Shown piece by piece: positions 35,401 to 42,422 of a DNA stretch of 64,000 nucleotides. Both the position numbers and the translations under genes were made by a program. The stretch spans positions 744,001-808,000 of the forward strand of contig JADKBV010000011.1 of assembly GCA_016714895.1 (NCBI GenBank). The letters run 5' to 3'. Position 1 is the first letter of the stretch. The number at the start of each line of letters is the position of its first letter. Under the pieces are notes generated by a model. It ran no database searches, had not been told where the DNA came from, and saw nothing but the letters and a program-made list of their open reading frames with translations. Origin of the DNA: Saprospiraceae bacterium. Lineage in GTDB: Bacteria > Bacteroidota > Bacteroidia > Chitinophagales > Saprospiraceae.

Positions 35401-38400
35401 TTACTGGACAAGTTCCGATACTTCGATAGCCAAAATTAATAATTCAGGGATTGTACATGCTTTACATTCCGGAACCATTACATTATCTTACTTTTTTCAA
35501 AATGGGGAATGTTTGTTTCAGGCTAATCATCCGTTGATCATTCATTCCAAACCCGATATACAATTTGTCGGAGAAACGACATTGTGCGAAGGAGAATCTA
35601 CTTTTTTAACTCCTTCTTCCGGTGGTTTCTGGATGAGTTCAAATCCGGCTGTGGCAACCATTTCATTACAAGGAAATGTCATTACCCATCAGGCCGGAAC
35701 AGCTACATTTTCTTATGTACTTTATCTTACCGGCTGTCAGTCTGAACCATCACAAATGTTGACAGTACATGCACTGCCCATAACAGAATTGACCGGGGAA
35801 GCATCAATCTGTGAAGAATCTGTTACCACCGTAGGACCAACAACAAATGGTGTCTGGTCAAGCAATAATCCATCTGTTGCTCAGGTCAATGCACAAGGAT
35901 TGGTCACCGGAATAAGTCAAGGTATGGCTTATCTGACATTTACAAATGCGTTGACAGGATGCTCAAATATAAATCCAATTGAAATACAAGTTCATCATAA
36001 ACCGGAAGTATCTATTGACTTTTACGGCAGTGTTTGTCTGAGAGATAATGCTCAGTTGGGCGCCATTGTACAAGGTGGAACACCTTCGTTTTCTTATGTC
36101 TGGACAGGTCCGGGAGGATTTTCGGGTAATACAAAAGATATATTTATTACGTTAAACGGAGAATATTTTGTTTCAGTGACCGACAATAAAGGATGTTCGG
36201 CGCAAGCATCAGGTTTGGTATATCAAAGATTTGAACCATTGATCACCGGTTTTCAATCCACTATTTGTGAAGGTGATTCAACCTCACTTTCTGTTGTTGC
36301 CAATGCGGCTGCATCCTTTCAATGGGGTACAAATGCAAACAATTCTGTTTCACCTCAGATAACTGTTTTTCCGGATGTTCCATCTGAAACATTTAGTGTT
36401 ACGGTAACAAATAATGAGGGATGTTCTGTGGTAACTTCTGCTCATATTTTAGTAAATCCGAAACCCGTCACTACCTGGTTGGGAGCACAAACTATTTGTG
36501 CAGGATCTTTGTCATATATTCAACCAATCTCAGGCGGAACCTGGACGAGTACCAACCCTTTGGTAGCTTCCATTAGTCAAAATGGTACAATATCAGCCAT
36601 TTCGAGTGGCACTTCCAGATTTATATACACCAGCAATATTACAGGATGTTCATCAGATTCATCTTCCCTTTTTACAGTTCATGAACCTACTCCTATAAAC
36701 TATACAGGACCTGATCAATTGTGCAAACATCAAACCCTTCAATTGACACCTGCTGGAAACGGTGTTTGGAGCAGCAGCAATCCGGGTTTGGTCTCTGTTG
36801 ATGAACTTGGTGTAGTGACCGGTCTTCAATCAGGTGTTTCCTTACTGACATTTACAAATGATGTTGGTTGTACAAGTATGGGGTCCGTTTCAATCACAGT
36901 ATTTGATGAACCGGCTATCAACCTCAATGGTAATGATCAGATTTGTATTGGAACTACAACAAATTTTCTTCCATCAGTTGGAGGTCAGTGGACCAGTCTG
37001 AATCCTGATATCGCTACTATCATGGATAATGGTACGATTACAGGTGTGGCTGAAGGGTCAGCAAGATTTTTGTTTACATTGACAGAAACAGGTTGTATAT
37101 CAGATACTTCATCCTGGATCATTGTAAATGACTCAATAGAAATAAATATTTTAGGTGCCGATCAGATTTGTATCGGACAGACTACACAGCTTACACCAAA
37201 CTCAGGGGGTCTTTGGGTGAGCAATCAGTCACATATAGCGGGTATATCTCCCTCAGGTATAGTGACTGGTCTGCAGGAAGGAACAGCCACTTTTAGTTTT
37301 ACGAGTTTTGCTCTTCAATGTTTTATAGGAAATTCTCTGCCGGTTACAGTCAGAAACCTGCCTTCCGCATCTTTGACAGGACCTTCTGTTCTTTGTTTGG
37401 GAGATTCTTCACAAGTGGAATCCTCGATCCAGGGGGTTTGGTATTCAAGTGATCCTGATATTGCATCTGTTGATCAAAATGGTTTGGTTGTCGCTTTATC
37501 TCCCGGATCCGTAAGCTTTAGTATTATGGATACCATTACAGGCTGTATGTCCTTCCCAACCCAAAGTGTGACAGTTTATGCTTATCCCATTGCTTACGTT
37601 GCTGGTCAGACTACCATTTGTGAAGGGGGAACTACCAATTTATTTCCATCTTCAGGAGGCTCCTGGGTATCGACAAATCCGTCCGTTGCCATGGTCAACA
37701 ATAATGGATTGGTAATGAGTCTTCAGGAAGGAACAGCCAGATTTATTTTTATCGAAGATGGTTCGGGGTGTGTTTCTTTACCAACGGATTCAATCATCAT
37801 AGAAGAAAATGTCAGTACCGGATATACCGAAAGTGATGTCATTTGTGAAGGTAAAACTACACAATTGTATCCTTCAACCGGAGGTAGCTGGGTATCTTTG
37901 AACCCGGAGATTGCTACAGTAAACTCACATGGTTTGGTTACAGGGCTGACCGGAGGTTTTGCGAGATTTGTATTTACTTCTGATAATGGTTGTATCTCTG
38001 ATCCGACATCATGGCTGACCGTACATGACAAACCACAGACTTTTTTCACCGGATCGATTTCAATATGCCAGCAATCCCAGTCTCAGATATTGCCATTGTC
38101 AGGAGGATTATGGCAATCTTCCCGACCGACCATTGCTTCCATCAATGATTCGGGTATCATTACAGGATTACAAGCCGGTAATACCAAGTTTGTTTTTACA
38201 GACCTGATAACAGGTTGTCGTTCTGATTCTACAGATATATTTACAGTTTATGAGGTGCCATCCGTTACTTTAACCGGACCTTCCACCATTTGTGTGGGAC
38301 AAAATACCAGTCTGACACCTACGTCAGGAGGTGAATGGATTTCTCTTACACCGTCAATAGCCGGAGTAAATATAAATGGTCAGGTTAATGGTCTTACCGC

Positions 38401-40951
38401 AGGAGTGGCAAATTTCAGATTTACCCAATTTTCAACCGGATGCAGCGTAGACTTTTTTAATCAGGTAACAGTCAATCCAAGACCGGTGACAGCAGTTTCA
38501 GGTGAGTCAATAATCTGTATGGGAAGTGTTACTCAGGTGATTCCATCCTCAGGAGGTACATGGACTTCTCTTGATCCGATGATCGCCTCTGTAAATTCTT
38601 CCGGTGTGGTCACAGGAATAAATCAGGGTATTGCCAGGTTGAGATTTACTGATGCATCTACCGGATGTACTGCAACACCAAATATCAATATAAGTGTCAT
38701 CGCTGCTCCGTTTATCAGTCTGAACGGACCTGCAGGGATATGTGTGGGTGACCAGACAACAATGATTCCTTCAGGTGGAGGAACCTGGTTTTCCTCAAAT
38801 CCAAGTGTTGCAACCATAACAAATGAAGGGACAATTACTGCCGTTCAGGCCGGAAATGTACAGTTTTATTATACAAATCAATCTACAGGTTGCCAATCTG
38901 TTTTATCACCGGTGGTAACCATTCATCCTGAAGCAGTTTTATCATTGACAGGGTCTTCTTCTATTTGTATAGGTTATTCCACTCAACTACAATCCAATGT
39001 TTCCGGAGTCTGGCATAGTACTGATGCCCTGAAAGCCGTCATAAATCCTTCCGGTAAAGTCACAGGACTAGCTCCCGGAAAAGCAGGTTTTTATTTTATA
39101 GAAACAGAGACCGGTTGTATGACACCATATACCGGAGATACCATATTAATATCCAATTGTGTGAATCCTGATTTTAATGTTACCAATGTATCCGTTCTGG
39201 TGCAGGGTAACGTTCATACCAACGATCTTTTACCTTCAGGTTCGCACTATGGTGTTCAGCCGGTTTTGGTTTCGAAACCGGATGGCAGTGTTGATCAGAT
39301 ACAGATTTTTTCCGATGGCAGGTACTCCTTTAAAGCCAATATACCCGGACAATACCGATATATGATTCAGGTGTGTTTACCATCTATGGTGACCAATTGT
39401 CCGCAGTTTGCCTTGACCGTTTCTGTCGTGGATCCCAACAAAATGAACCATTGTTTAGTGCCGAATCTCGATCTGGCTACCACATACAAAAATACGCCTG
39501 TTGTTTTACCGGTACTTGATAATGACCGATGTATAAATTCAACAACGTGTATGCTCGATCCTGATCTCGTAGAGGTATTTAATCCTCCGCTACACGGTAC
39601 GGCTTCTTTCAGGCCAGACCATTTGATGGAATATACACCGGAAAACGGGTTTATAGGAACAGATACCATCATATACCGCATTTGTGCTGATAACGATCCT
39701 TTAAATTGCAGAATAGCCAGATGGGTTGTTGTCATCAAAGATACCGACGCGGGCAAATCTCTTTCTGCTTCTGATGATTTCTTTTTTATCAATAAAAACA
39801 GTAACCTGTCAGACGCAGGTCTTTTATCCAATGATATCAGCCCGGAAAACCGTACTTTTTTTGCAGTTCCTTCCGGTAATGCCCTTGTTCCGGTAGTGAT
39901 TCCTCAGGGATCGTATTACATTACAGCCAGTGGATTGCTTAGTTTTATACCTGATGCTGATTTTACGGGGCCTTTGGATATTGTGTATCAAATTTGTGAT
40001 ACTGAAGGGGTTTGTGTCAAAGCTACCGCTCACGTTTTGGTACTTGAAAATCTAAGGATAAAAGCACGCGGCTATCTCGAAAGTGCTCTTCTTGAAAACA
40101 ATAATGCCAGAGGTCCGGATAACAGGCCGCTCATGAGAGACAATCTCAGAGTGCAACCTTTTGACGGATTAAATTATATTCCGTCCAATGATCCGTATTC
40201 TTATCCGATGATCTATTTTGATATCACATCAAATTTCAGACATGTAGGAGCCGGAGCAATGACAAATCTCAGAAATATTCCGCAACCGGAGGTCGTTTTT
40301 GCTGTGTCGGATCACAATGCCATTGTGGATTGGGTATTTTTAGAATTGAGAAATATTCAGGATTCCACAGAGGTTTTGGCCACCCGATCATGTTTGATTC
40401 AAAGGGATGGTGATGTAGTGGATTTGGATGGTATTTCAGATGTCGAATTTCCGGGTATCCGGCTTGATTCCTGTTACATTGTATTGCGCCACCGAAATCA
40501 TTTTGGTGTAATGTCCAAAAAAGTTTCGACAAGACCACTCATGGATTTTACCAGTGTATCAACTCCTGTTTTTGATTACGGTACATCACTCCAGGATGGA
40601 TATGACTATACCGGTCTCGCCCAGAAAAGAGATGTGGTCCAGGGCTATATGGCATTATGGGCAGGTGATTTTGATGGCAACGGAAAACTCAAATTTGTCA
40701 ATCCGGATGATGATCAGAATATGTTGTTTTCAGAAGTTCTGTTTACCCCTTTAAATGTAAATTTTGTAGCCAACTTTAATTTTAGTTACGGATATTTTCA
40801 GGGAGATTATAATATGAATGGAAAAATTAAATATGACAATCCGGATGATGATAAAAATTATTTATTTTATCAGATTTTATTCCATCCGCTGAATACCAAT
40901 TACATTTCAAATTTTAACGGTATCATTCATCAGTTGCCACCTTCAAGATAA
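23468..40951 (+). CDS. Giant secreted multidomain Ig-like surface protein
   Basis: 5827 residues from ATG 23468 (a TTG seven codons earlier is also in frame). N-terminal signal/anchor segment AVKYFVVLFFLCFF at about 25-38. Then a glycine-rich domain (TYTVAGSYSFTVPKGVTSM followed by GGGG-rich loops, about 55-275); jelly-roll/CBM-like segments (about 355-880); 13 composite modules of about 170 residues (a Pro-Thr-Cys fibronectin-like half, QPTC.xPTGSV.L.GLP, plus a BIG2-like half, GTWSSSNPSVATINN.G.VTGL); SprB-like repeats near 29670-29870 and 34220-34860; a GGWGTGASGNNPG domain (29905-30400); 17 further BIG2-like modules to about 39156; and cadherin-like tandem segments (39500-40050). The C-terminus (40054-40951) has a conserved Bacteroidota surface-protein module with two loops, DFDGNGK and DYNMNGK. 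No type A T9SS tail is seen. Likely a long cell-surface fibre; the ligand is unknown. Confidence 0.88.
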   Translation: MPQQNQRYQNIFQQCVLSVHAVKYFVVLFFLCFFEGSVFPHKGSVAPGPTPPFIVTRTYTVAGSYSFTVPKGVTSMTIEAWGGGGRGGSKTTGADGAAGGGGGAYSREDISVVSGESFNLEVGAGSSSNSAHGGDSWVSTGTFAEAFLLAKGGKTVPSNGNTGGEGGLASEGIGAIRYSGGRGSNTVNFTTSGGGGSSGGYTSHGSDGNLNIGGTAPLGGGNGGNGRTSPGSGAAGQLPGGGGGGAVRSTSGSPSGGNGGRGQIIITYTFAVEAGDDQTQCHNAFFQVSTTIPPTGFTTQWSVISGNAFIFSPAEKSTSVHVPAGSSATLRMTVSDGITMGTDDVILVNTTSCIPVCQSAFNINGDLESEGTANLFPLSFNGTQANLIDQNSTPLGWSEYYQNNTPSTSSFTGAYYLNGTAHSGTKSIYLAGNGFGVAGWESSENLICGKTYRISFRAAAYTNAAIQANTPFVMAFEATGNLLNPYQVVHNIIAPASQSWALLNWQRYSFEVTIPASMYTDGKVVLIAQSNTNGIVLDDLCFEEVSSGADASAGEDIFNCENQFDLSANIPDAQHEGTWTVTSGSASIDNPDSPQTTAQITSGDVAKLSWTVNNTNQQNTITLIDPEKEGGFELGNSFGANGWTVINQFYNRWAVGSNTAPTSGEACAYISLFGGNAGYYNWVDQTVHFYRDVIIHPEAEDIMLSFKWKGVGESGHDRLLVYTAPVGFSPSGGSPSSPSTNMSGATLVSNINLHSSNNFQTAMISLPDQLKGTSIRLIFTWQNDDSGGAQPPAVIDEISLTHKVPFCSDSDEVVISYNPSSFSITNDTICVGDTATLVASGCNNGNITWSNGSTGAQASFFPVTTTTYTATCTPLTPSNILLNPGFESTTNLQFWSTTGPGASITTQSTNVHEGSRAAVINGSSGFTSISQPVDVLPGDRYILKVRAKTTNTNKNPKITYQLYTPGWAQLVFPETVKKVTSHQYEEYVMEFIIPPDAGHLLISAETEGGILYTDQWSLHRYTECVAVDAGVVVVQPLPVLPIVNSVTQPTCYVPSGTIVLTGLPENGNWVITQYPGELLYAGSGNTYTIQGLLPNSTYHFYITNDNGCTSANFVEVTILPIPSDPVLSGNTSACVGSQTNVFPAADGLWSSGNVSIVTITNDGLISGISPGNVLLTYTRSSDGCDQTMSFDVFSNPAIPFIGPVIHPTCSQPTGSVTLQNLPDSANWTITRFPDGFTYSGTGTTYTATGLSPNGNYTFVVQDFRGCSSALSANVFINPIPANPVLSGDNFVCHGTTAQVMPNQNGTWSSGDNQIATVSNTGLVTGLNPGNVLLTYTRTTDGCSSSMSFSVYQNPQPPMVTSVVHPTCIIPTGTAQLTGLPLLSPWELEVLPGGQTLTGSATEFSVSGLTPATDFTFLVTDSNGCVSSLSLPVSILPIPADPVLSGDSVACVGTTAQVLPSSGGTWSSANNSIANVNNGGIINTSGAGTVVLTYIRNSDGCQSTKSFEVYSNPLTPVIGVITQPTCIIPTGSVELSGLPPIGTWTVTSSPLGYTYVGTGTEYTVSLLDTSTTFTFTVTDQNQCISSVSANVVIQAIPTDPVLSGDSLICVGSDAAFFPSNNGNWVSLNPSVASITTNGVATAITSGMATFNFTRDGDGCSQQINVPVYDIPSFPIVETISQPTCIIPTGSVVLGGLPGFGTWKINVLPGNVQINGSGIQYNIQNLVPDSIYHFSITDFRGCTSDISSEAVILDIPENPIITGDSFVCINATTQMLPSSDGIWVSNNPSVVTIDNTGLVEGLTASDVVLTFTRTADGCSSDLLFTVRPLPVAPGVGTITQPTCLVPTGSVELIGLPSDGDWIISRNPGDTLYMNSGISTMVTGLPPGNTYTFSVVNQYNCLSVPSANAAILSIPEDPVLAGNAEICEGLQTQVFPNSGGNWASANPLIATITDEGIVQATGEGTVQLSFSRNSDGCASVLTFTVHPSPATQLIAPEVCQDSTLIIYNTPQTGLPAYIYEWSGPNGFSATTQHVMREGSFLSMSGLYYVTITDARGCIGIDSISGVVNPKPLFSVTITDVSTFNGNNGAINLTTTGGTPPYLYLWSNTATTEDISGLPNGLYSVTVTDSKSCRIINQPEFSVGHPSDCSGFRTQTQGGWGTGASGNNPGAYRDANFAAAFPNGLEIGCNNKIRLTSSAAVEDYLPCGGSASLLPPGLMVNPSCINNVFTGQLIALTLSATFDLYDPNFGSSDENLINLRIASGPLYRLTVGQLLDEANNLIGGCGSSFTISQLVTALTFVNENYVDGKVTGNYVRCCNLNVSTTGGTICSGNALSISVLGTNGIAPFTYTWSDGLGTGATKIVTPSATTTYTVTVTDDLGCTKTATVTVNVNPSPVVTINAPAVCSGTTLVVTPFINNGTPAFTYNWRGPGTFTSTASVVSRSNSTTTMSGLYTVTVTDSRGCSATASGTATVNPLPTTPLIGTVTQPLCVPSTGSVILNGLPSTGTWTITRSPSGATYTGSGTSFTVTGLPHSTSYRFRVINQNNCSSSLSAIAAIGNIPPDPPIGGITETCIGNTTYVDPGSDGVWTSSNPSVASVNNAGVVTALNPGTTTLSYTKTTDGCDNSMLYTVYAKPIAPVIENVIQPTCYLPTGSIELSGLPDIGFWTILRYPNAIPYQGSGTNMVINGLPIESSYTFTVINGDYCTSNVSANAIINGMPVNPVLSGPPSICTGATTNFLPNSGGTWTSSNPLVATINNSGQVTALAPGTATFTFVRLSDGCRNSITLIVFPNPDTPLLGGVTHPTCISPTGQIELNGLPPSGNWTLTILPENTQITGTGSVYTVAGLAPGGTYSFLVNNDFLCASPVSAQGIINPVPADPVLSGDDEICFGESTQVYPDQSGTWTSSNLTIATINNAGSVFGVGLGLVSLTYIRNSDGCRASKPFQVRSVPNVPFIGTTTKPTCLQPFGSVLLSNLPPSGNWKLTIHPDGDTIIGSGLSYLWTGLMPDGIYQFSVSSQFQCSSGVSANAIIESVPSDPVLSGQTEVCAGSLTTVLPSSNGVWLSSDPGIALVDSAGVVTGISGGDVVLTYTRTSDGCDSSMILTVHENPLPPLVATVTQPTCLVPTGSVLLQGLPEFGPWSLVRIPGNLVYQGSGPDVLIQNLPASATYTFRVFDANNCSSEQSIDVVVSDIPEDPVLSGDDEVCMGSSASVFPSSGGTWSSGNAAIATINASGIIQGIAPGITVLTYVRNSDGCDAQKIFTVNTNPPAPFLGIVIQPTCIEPTGSVLLSNLPRQGTWVLTIQPGGNLISGSGTSYLVTGLLPDTHYTFTINSDTDCSSEVSGNLYIQPVPSNPVITGGSLVCLYTELPLSPATGGSWVSSNPSVASVTNQGLVTGLAVGMVNMTYTRSSDGCTTTVPVEVKDLPQIPSLVQVVQPTCYEPTGSVVLGNMPSTGNWTLVRMPGNVQITGTGSSVSVYNLPIDQWYNFNVVDINGCGAVHSLPVFIDSIPQSPVLSGDNTICFGETSQLSPTSGGIWESSEPQFINIDNNGLVTSLMAGSAVLTYTRLSDGCSNTMNFFVDPNPVANIVGQPVFCSGSFGVLEATGGVIYVWNTGATSPTLFVNNSGFYAVTVTNSFGCKDSTQISTTISGGLIAEIHYQGSVCIEPQKQISALAFGGLPPYSYQWSGPEGMTWNTDTISVSENGNYFLTITDAAGCTAVTQGFIYQAYEPLIVSLNTQICEGRSVQLQVNSPTAIAYQWDNNANFVNTAGVTVFPSFPSTLYQVTVTDDLGCTAVPQIEISVLEKPETELSGPSYICVGDTTRFLSEGSGQWFSINPNIATINNNGVVTGISGGEARFIFISNSNNCASDTSVWITVHDLPVATLFGPSTICETNYSQALPDSGGTWVSLNPSVASINNVGQILGLSSGTASFIFTSNTTGCSSEVTEDLTVTGSMILTVSGQEQTCIGSNVILTPNVQGGYWTSSDTSIAKINNSGIVHALHSGTITLSYFFQNGECLFQANHPLIIHSKPDIQFVGETTLCEGESTFLTPSSGGFWMSSNPAVATISLQGNVITHQAGTATFSYVLYLTGCQSEPSQMLTVHALPITELTGEASICEESVTTVGPTTNGVWSSNNPSVAQVNAQGLVTGISQGMAYLTFTNALTGCSNINPIEIQVHHKPEVSIDFYGSVCLRDNAQLGAIVQGGTPSFSYVWTGPGGFSGNTKDIFITLNGEYFVSVTDNKGCSAQASGLVYQRFEPLITGFQSTICEGDSTSLSVVANAAASFQWGTNANNSVSPQITVFPDVPSETFSVTVTNNEGCSVVTSAHILVNPKPVTTWLGAQTICAGSLSYIQPISGGTWTSTNPLVASISQNGTISAISSGTSRFIYTSNITGCSSDSSSLFTVHEPTPINYTGPDQLCKHQTLQLTPAGNGVWSSSNPGLVSVDELGVVTGLQSGVSLLTFTNDVGCTSMGSVSITVFDEPAINLNGNDQICIGTTTNFLPSVGGQWTSLNPDIATIMDNGTITGVAEGSARFLFTLTETGCISDTSSWIIVNDSIEINILGADQICIGQTTQLTPNSGGLWVSNQSHIAGISPSGIVTGLQEGTATFSFTSFALQCFIGNSLPVTVRNLPSASLTGPSVLCLGDSSQVESSIQGVWYSSDPDIASVDQNGLVVALSPGSVSFSIMDTITGCMSFPTQSVTVYAYPIAYVAGQTTICEGGTTNLFPSSGGSWVSTNPSVAMVNNNGLVMSLQEGTARFIFIEDGSGCVSLPTDSIIIEENVSTGYTESDVICEGKTTQLYPSTGGSWVSLNPEIATVNSHGLVTGLTGGFARFVFTSDNGCISDPTSWLTVHDKPQTFFTGSISICQQSQSQILPLSGGLWQSSRPTIASINDSGIITGLQAGNTKFVFTDLITGCRSDSTDIFTVYEVPSVTLTGPSTICVGQNTSLTPTSGGEWISLTPSIAGVNINGQVNGLTAGVANFRFTQFSTGCSVDFFNQVTVNPRPVTAVSGESIICMGSVTQVIPSSGGTWTSLDPMIASVNSSGVVTGINQGIARLRFTDASTGCTATPNINISVIAAPFISLNGPAGICVGDQTTMIPSGGGTWFSSNPSVATITNEGTITAVQAGNVQFYYTNQSTGCQSVLSPVVTIHPEAVLSLTGSSSICIGYSTQLQSNVSGVWHSTDALKAVINPSGKVTGLAPGKAGFYFIETETGCMTPYTGDTILISNCVNPDFNVTNVSVLVQGNVHTNDLLPSGSHYGVQPVLVSKPDGSVDQIQIFSDGRYSFKANIPGQYRYMIQVCLPSMVTNCPQFALTVSVVDPNKMNHCLVPNLDLATTYKNTPVVLPVLDNDRCINSTTCMLDPDLVEVFNPPLHGTASFRPDHLMEYTPENGFIGTDTIIYRICADNDPLNCRIARWVVVIKDTDAGKSLSASDDFFFINKNSNLSDAGLLSNDISPENRTFFAVPSGNALVPVVIPQGSYYITASGLLSFIPDADFTGPLDIVYQICDTEGVCVKATAHVLVLENLRIKARGYLESALLENNNARGPDNRPLMRDNLRVQPFDGLNYIPSNDPYSYPMIYFDITSNFRHVGAGAMTNLRNIPQPEVVFAVSDHNAIVDWVFLELRNIQDSTEVLATRSCLIQRDGDVVDLDGISDVEFPGIRLDSCYIVLRHRNHFGVMSKKVSTRPLMDFTSVSTPVFDYGTSLQDGYDYTGLAQKRDVVQGYMALWAGDFDGNGKLKFVNPDDDQNMLFSEVLFTPLNVNFVANFNFSYGYFQGDYNMNGKIKYDNPDDDKNYLFYQILFHPLNTNYISNFNGIIHQLPPSR
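26582..39156 (+). repeat. About 30 diverged Ig-like (BIG2-type) protein modules
   Basis: Thirteen two-part modules are separated by the recurring phrase IPxxPVLSG. After a SprB-like break (about 34220-34870) come 17 single modules of about 75 residues, with one more SprB-like break near 36003-36470. Each BIG2-like half has the pattern IC.G.T...PSSGG.W.S.NPS.A.IN..G.VTGL..G...F.....GC, with one cysteine early and one late, suggesting a disulfide per domain. Nucleotide identity between modules is low by eye, in strong contrast to the 321-bp repeats of the first giant gene. Confidence 0.85.
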
Positions 40952-40964
40952 AGAGGACAAAACA

Positions 40965-41612
40965 TCAGACCAATAAGTCATTTTCTAAAGCGATCCTCAC
41001 CAGACCCACACTGTTTCTTGCGTTTAGTTTGGACAACAAGCTGCTGCGATGAGATTCTACCGTTTTCAGACTGATAAAAAGATTATCTGCTATTTCCTGA
41101 GTAGTAAACTCCTGAGCAATTAATTTTAAAACCTCCTTTTCTCTGCGCGAAAGTTTTGGTATGGATGTATTGGTTTTGGAAGATGCTTTGCGTTGATTCA
41201 TCAGACCTTTCATGATGGTTTCTGTCACTTCCTTTGAAAAATAGGAATCTCCTTTACTTACGGTTCGGATAGCTTTAAAAAGTTCGTCGCGGCCTGTGTT
41301 TTTTAAAATATATCCTTTCGCTCCGTTGTTTAATATTTCTGAAACAAAACTTTCTTCATTAAACATTGAAATAGCCAGAACCTTAATAGCTGGCTTTAAT
41401 ACGGCAAGTTCTTTGCACACATCAATCCCGTTTTTTCCGGGCAAATTGACATCAAGCAACAAGATGTCGGGCTCTTCTTTCTGAACAAATGTCAATACAT
41501 CAGGACCGGTGTAACATCTGCCTATAATTTTAAATTCAGGTTCAGAGGTAAGTATGGATTCAATGCCATCTACAAACATGGTGTGGTCATCAGCGATCAG
41601 AATCTTGATCAT
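40965..41612 (-). CDS. Response regulator, NarL/FixJ (LuxR-type HTH) family, orphan
   Basis: Two-component transcription factor of 215 residues. N-terminal receiver domain with acidic pocket D8/D9, phosphoacceptor D54 (LLLDVNLPGKNG), Ser/Thr near 82 (AISMFNEES) and Lys in GYILKNTG. C-terminal LuxR HTH at about 150-210 (LSRREKEVLKLIAQ, TTQEIADNLFISLKTVESHR). No kinase gene is adjacent, so its partner is elsewhere. It converges on the second giant gene with only 13 nt between the stops and no hairpin there, so antisense read-through into either gene is possible. Confidence 0.93.
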   Translation of the reverse strand: MIKILIADDHTMFVDGIESILTSEPEFKIIGRCYTGPDVLTFVQKEEPDILLLDVNLPGKNGIDVCKELAVLKPAIKVLAISMFNEESFVSEILNNGAKGYILKNTGRDELFKAIRTVSKGDSYFSKEVTETIMKGLMNQRKASSKTNTSIPKLSRREKEVLKLIAQEFTTQEIADNLFISLKTVESHRSSLLSKLNARNSVGLVRIALENDLLV

Positions 41613-42211
41613 ATGTCTATTATATATTGTAATAAAAATAAAATGAATAATGAAGGTACAAAATTGATGATTAAGTACGATACAAAGATAAGGTAAATTC
41701 CCTATTCAAAATTAAGTGTTTACCCTGTATTAAAAATTCGGTGAATTCAATGATGTCGGGCAATTCAGAATGTCCGACCTTTGTAATATCAAAAGTGATT
41801 AAATAATGATTCACGACAGACAAATAAAAACAAACGAAAATAAGAAATCATGGATTGAAATATTCATCATGATTGTTTTTGTTTACATCACTTTATTTGT
41901 CAGCCATCAAACTTATTATTGATGGCACCCTGAGATGATGATGTTTATCACAGGCAGTCATTAAAGAATGTATTGCCATACAAAATTCTCTTATTAGGTT
42001 TACGGTATCGACAGAAGATGGCCGGCGTATGATGAACCATGTTATTCTATTATTCCCTGACTAATATCGTTCATCACCCGGCTCTTCTTTTGTCTACAAG
42101 TCCAAAACCTCCATAATTTGACCTGGTACGTGTTTATATTTTGGTTTTTAGAAGGAGATCTTCATCCAAATACCGATTTTTTTCTGATAAAGTTAGACAC
42201 AAAAATATAAA
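41613..42211. other. Intergenic region, about 600 nt, no confident gene
   Basis: No convincing coding sequence. A small ORF at 41806-41922 (+) would encode 38 residues with a charged N-terminus and a hydrophobic helix (IEIFIMIVFVYITLFV); it has no family match I know and no clear RBS. GCCATCAA (41903-41910) pairs with TTGATGGC (41919-41926), an 8-bp perfect hairpin overlapping the end of that ORF. Confidence 0.4.
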
Positions 42212-42256
42212 GGCTATGGCTTCAAGGCACCAACAAAAGTGATTGAAGCCATAGCC
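42212..42256 (-). terminator. 14-bp perfect inverted repeat, possible second terminator (minus strand)
   Basis: GGCTATGGCTTCAA (42212-42225) and TTGAAGCCATAGCC (42243-42256) are perfect complements around a 17-nt loop. On the minus strand the stem is followed by TTTATATTTTTG, so it could end minus-strand transcripts. It is unusually long and GC-rich for the surrounding AT-rich DNA and could instead be a remnant mobile or palindromic element. Confidence 0.45.
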
Positions 42257-42302
42257 GAAAGACGTAAATACTCATTGGGATTTGACTGTTGCATAAAGAA
42301 AA

Positions 42303-42322
42303 GCCTCCAAAAAGTTGGAGGC
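42303..42322 (-). terminator. Terminator of MerR-family gene (bidirectional type)
   Basis: GCCTCCAA/TTGGAGGC, an 8-bp perfect stem with loop AAAG. On the minus strand it is followed by TTTTCTTT, about 100 nt after the MerR-type gene stop. Confidence 0.75.
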
Positions 42323-42422
42323 ATTTCTTTATCCTTTTTATGAAAATTTTATGCTGAATAATAAATGATGGTGCACCTTTTTTTTGAATTCACTTCTTTT
42401 TACCATCAAACTCTAACGGAGT

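Noticed and set aside
23860..39831. Antisense open frames within the second giant gene
   Set aside because: Shadow frames created by Gly/Pro/Ser/Thr-rich sense coding; none has a plausible start or known motif.
42212..42256. 14-bp inverted repeat considered as insertion-sequence ends
   Set aside because: Only 17 nt lie between the arms and there is no transposase or target duplication.
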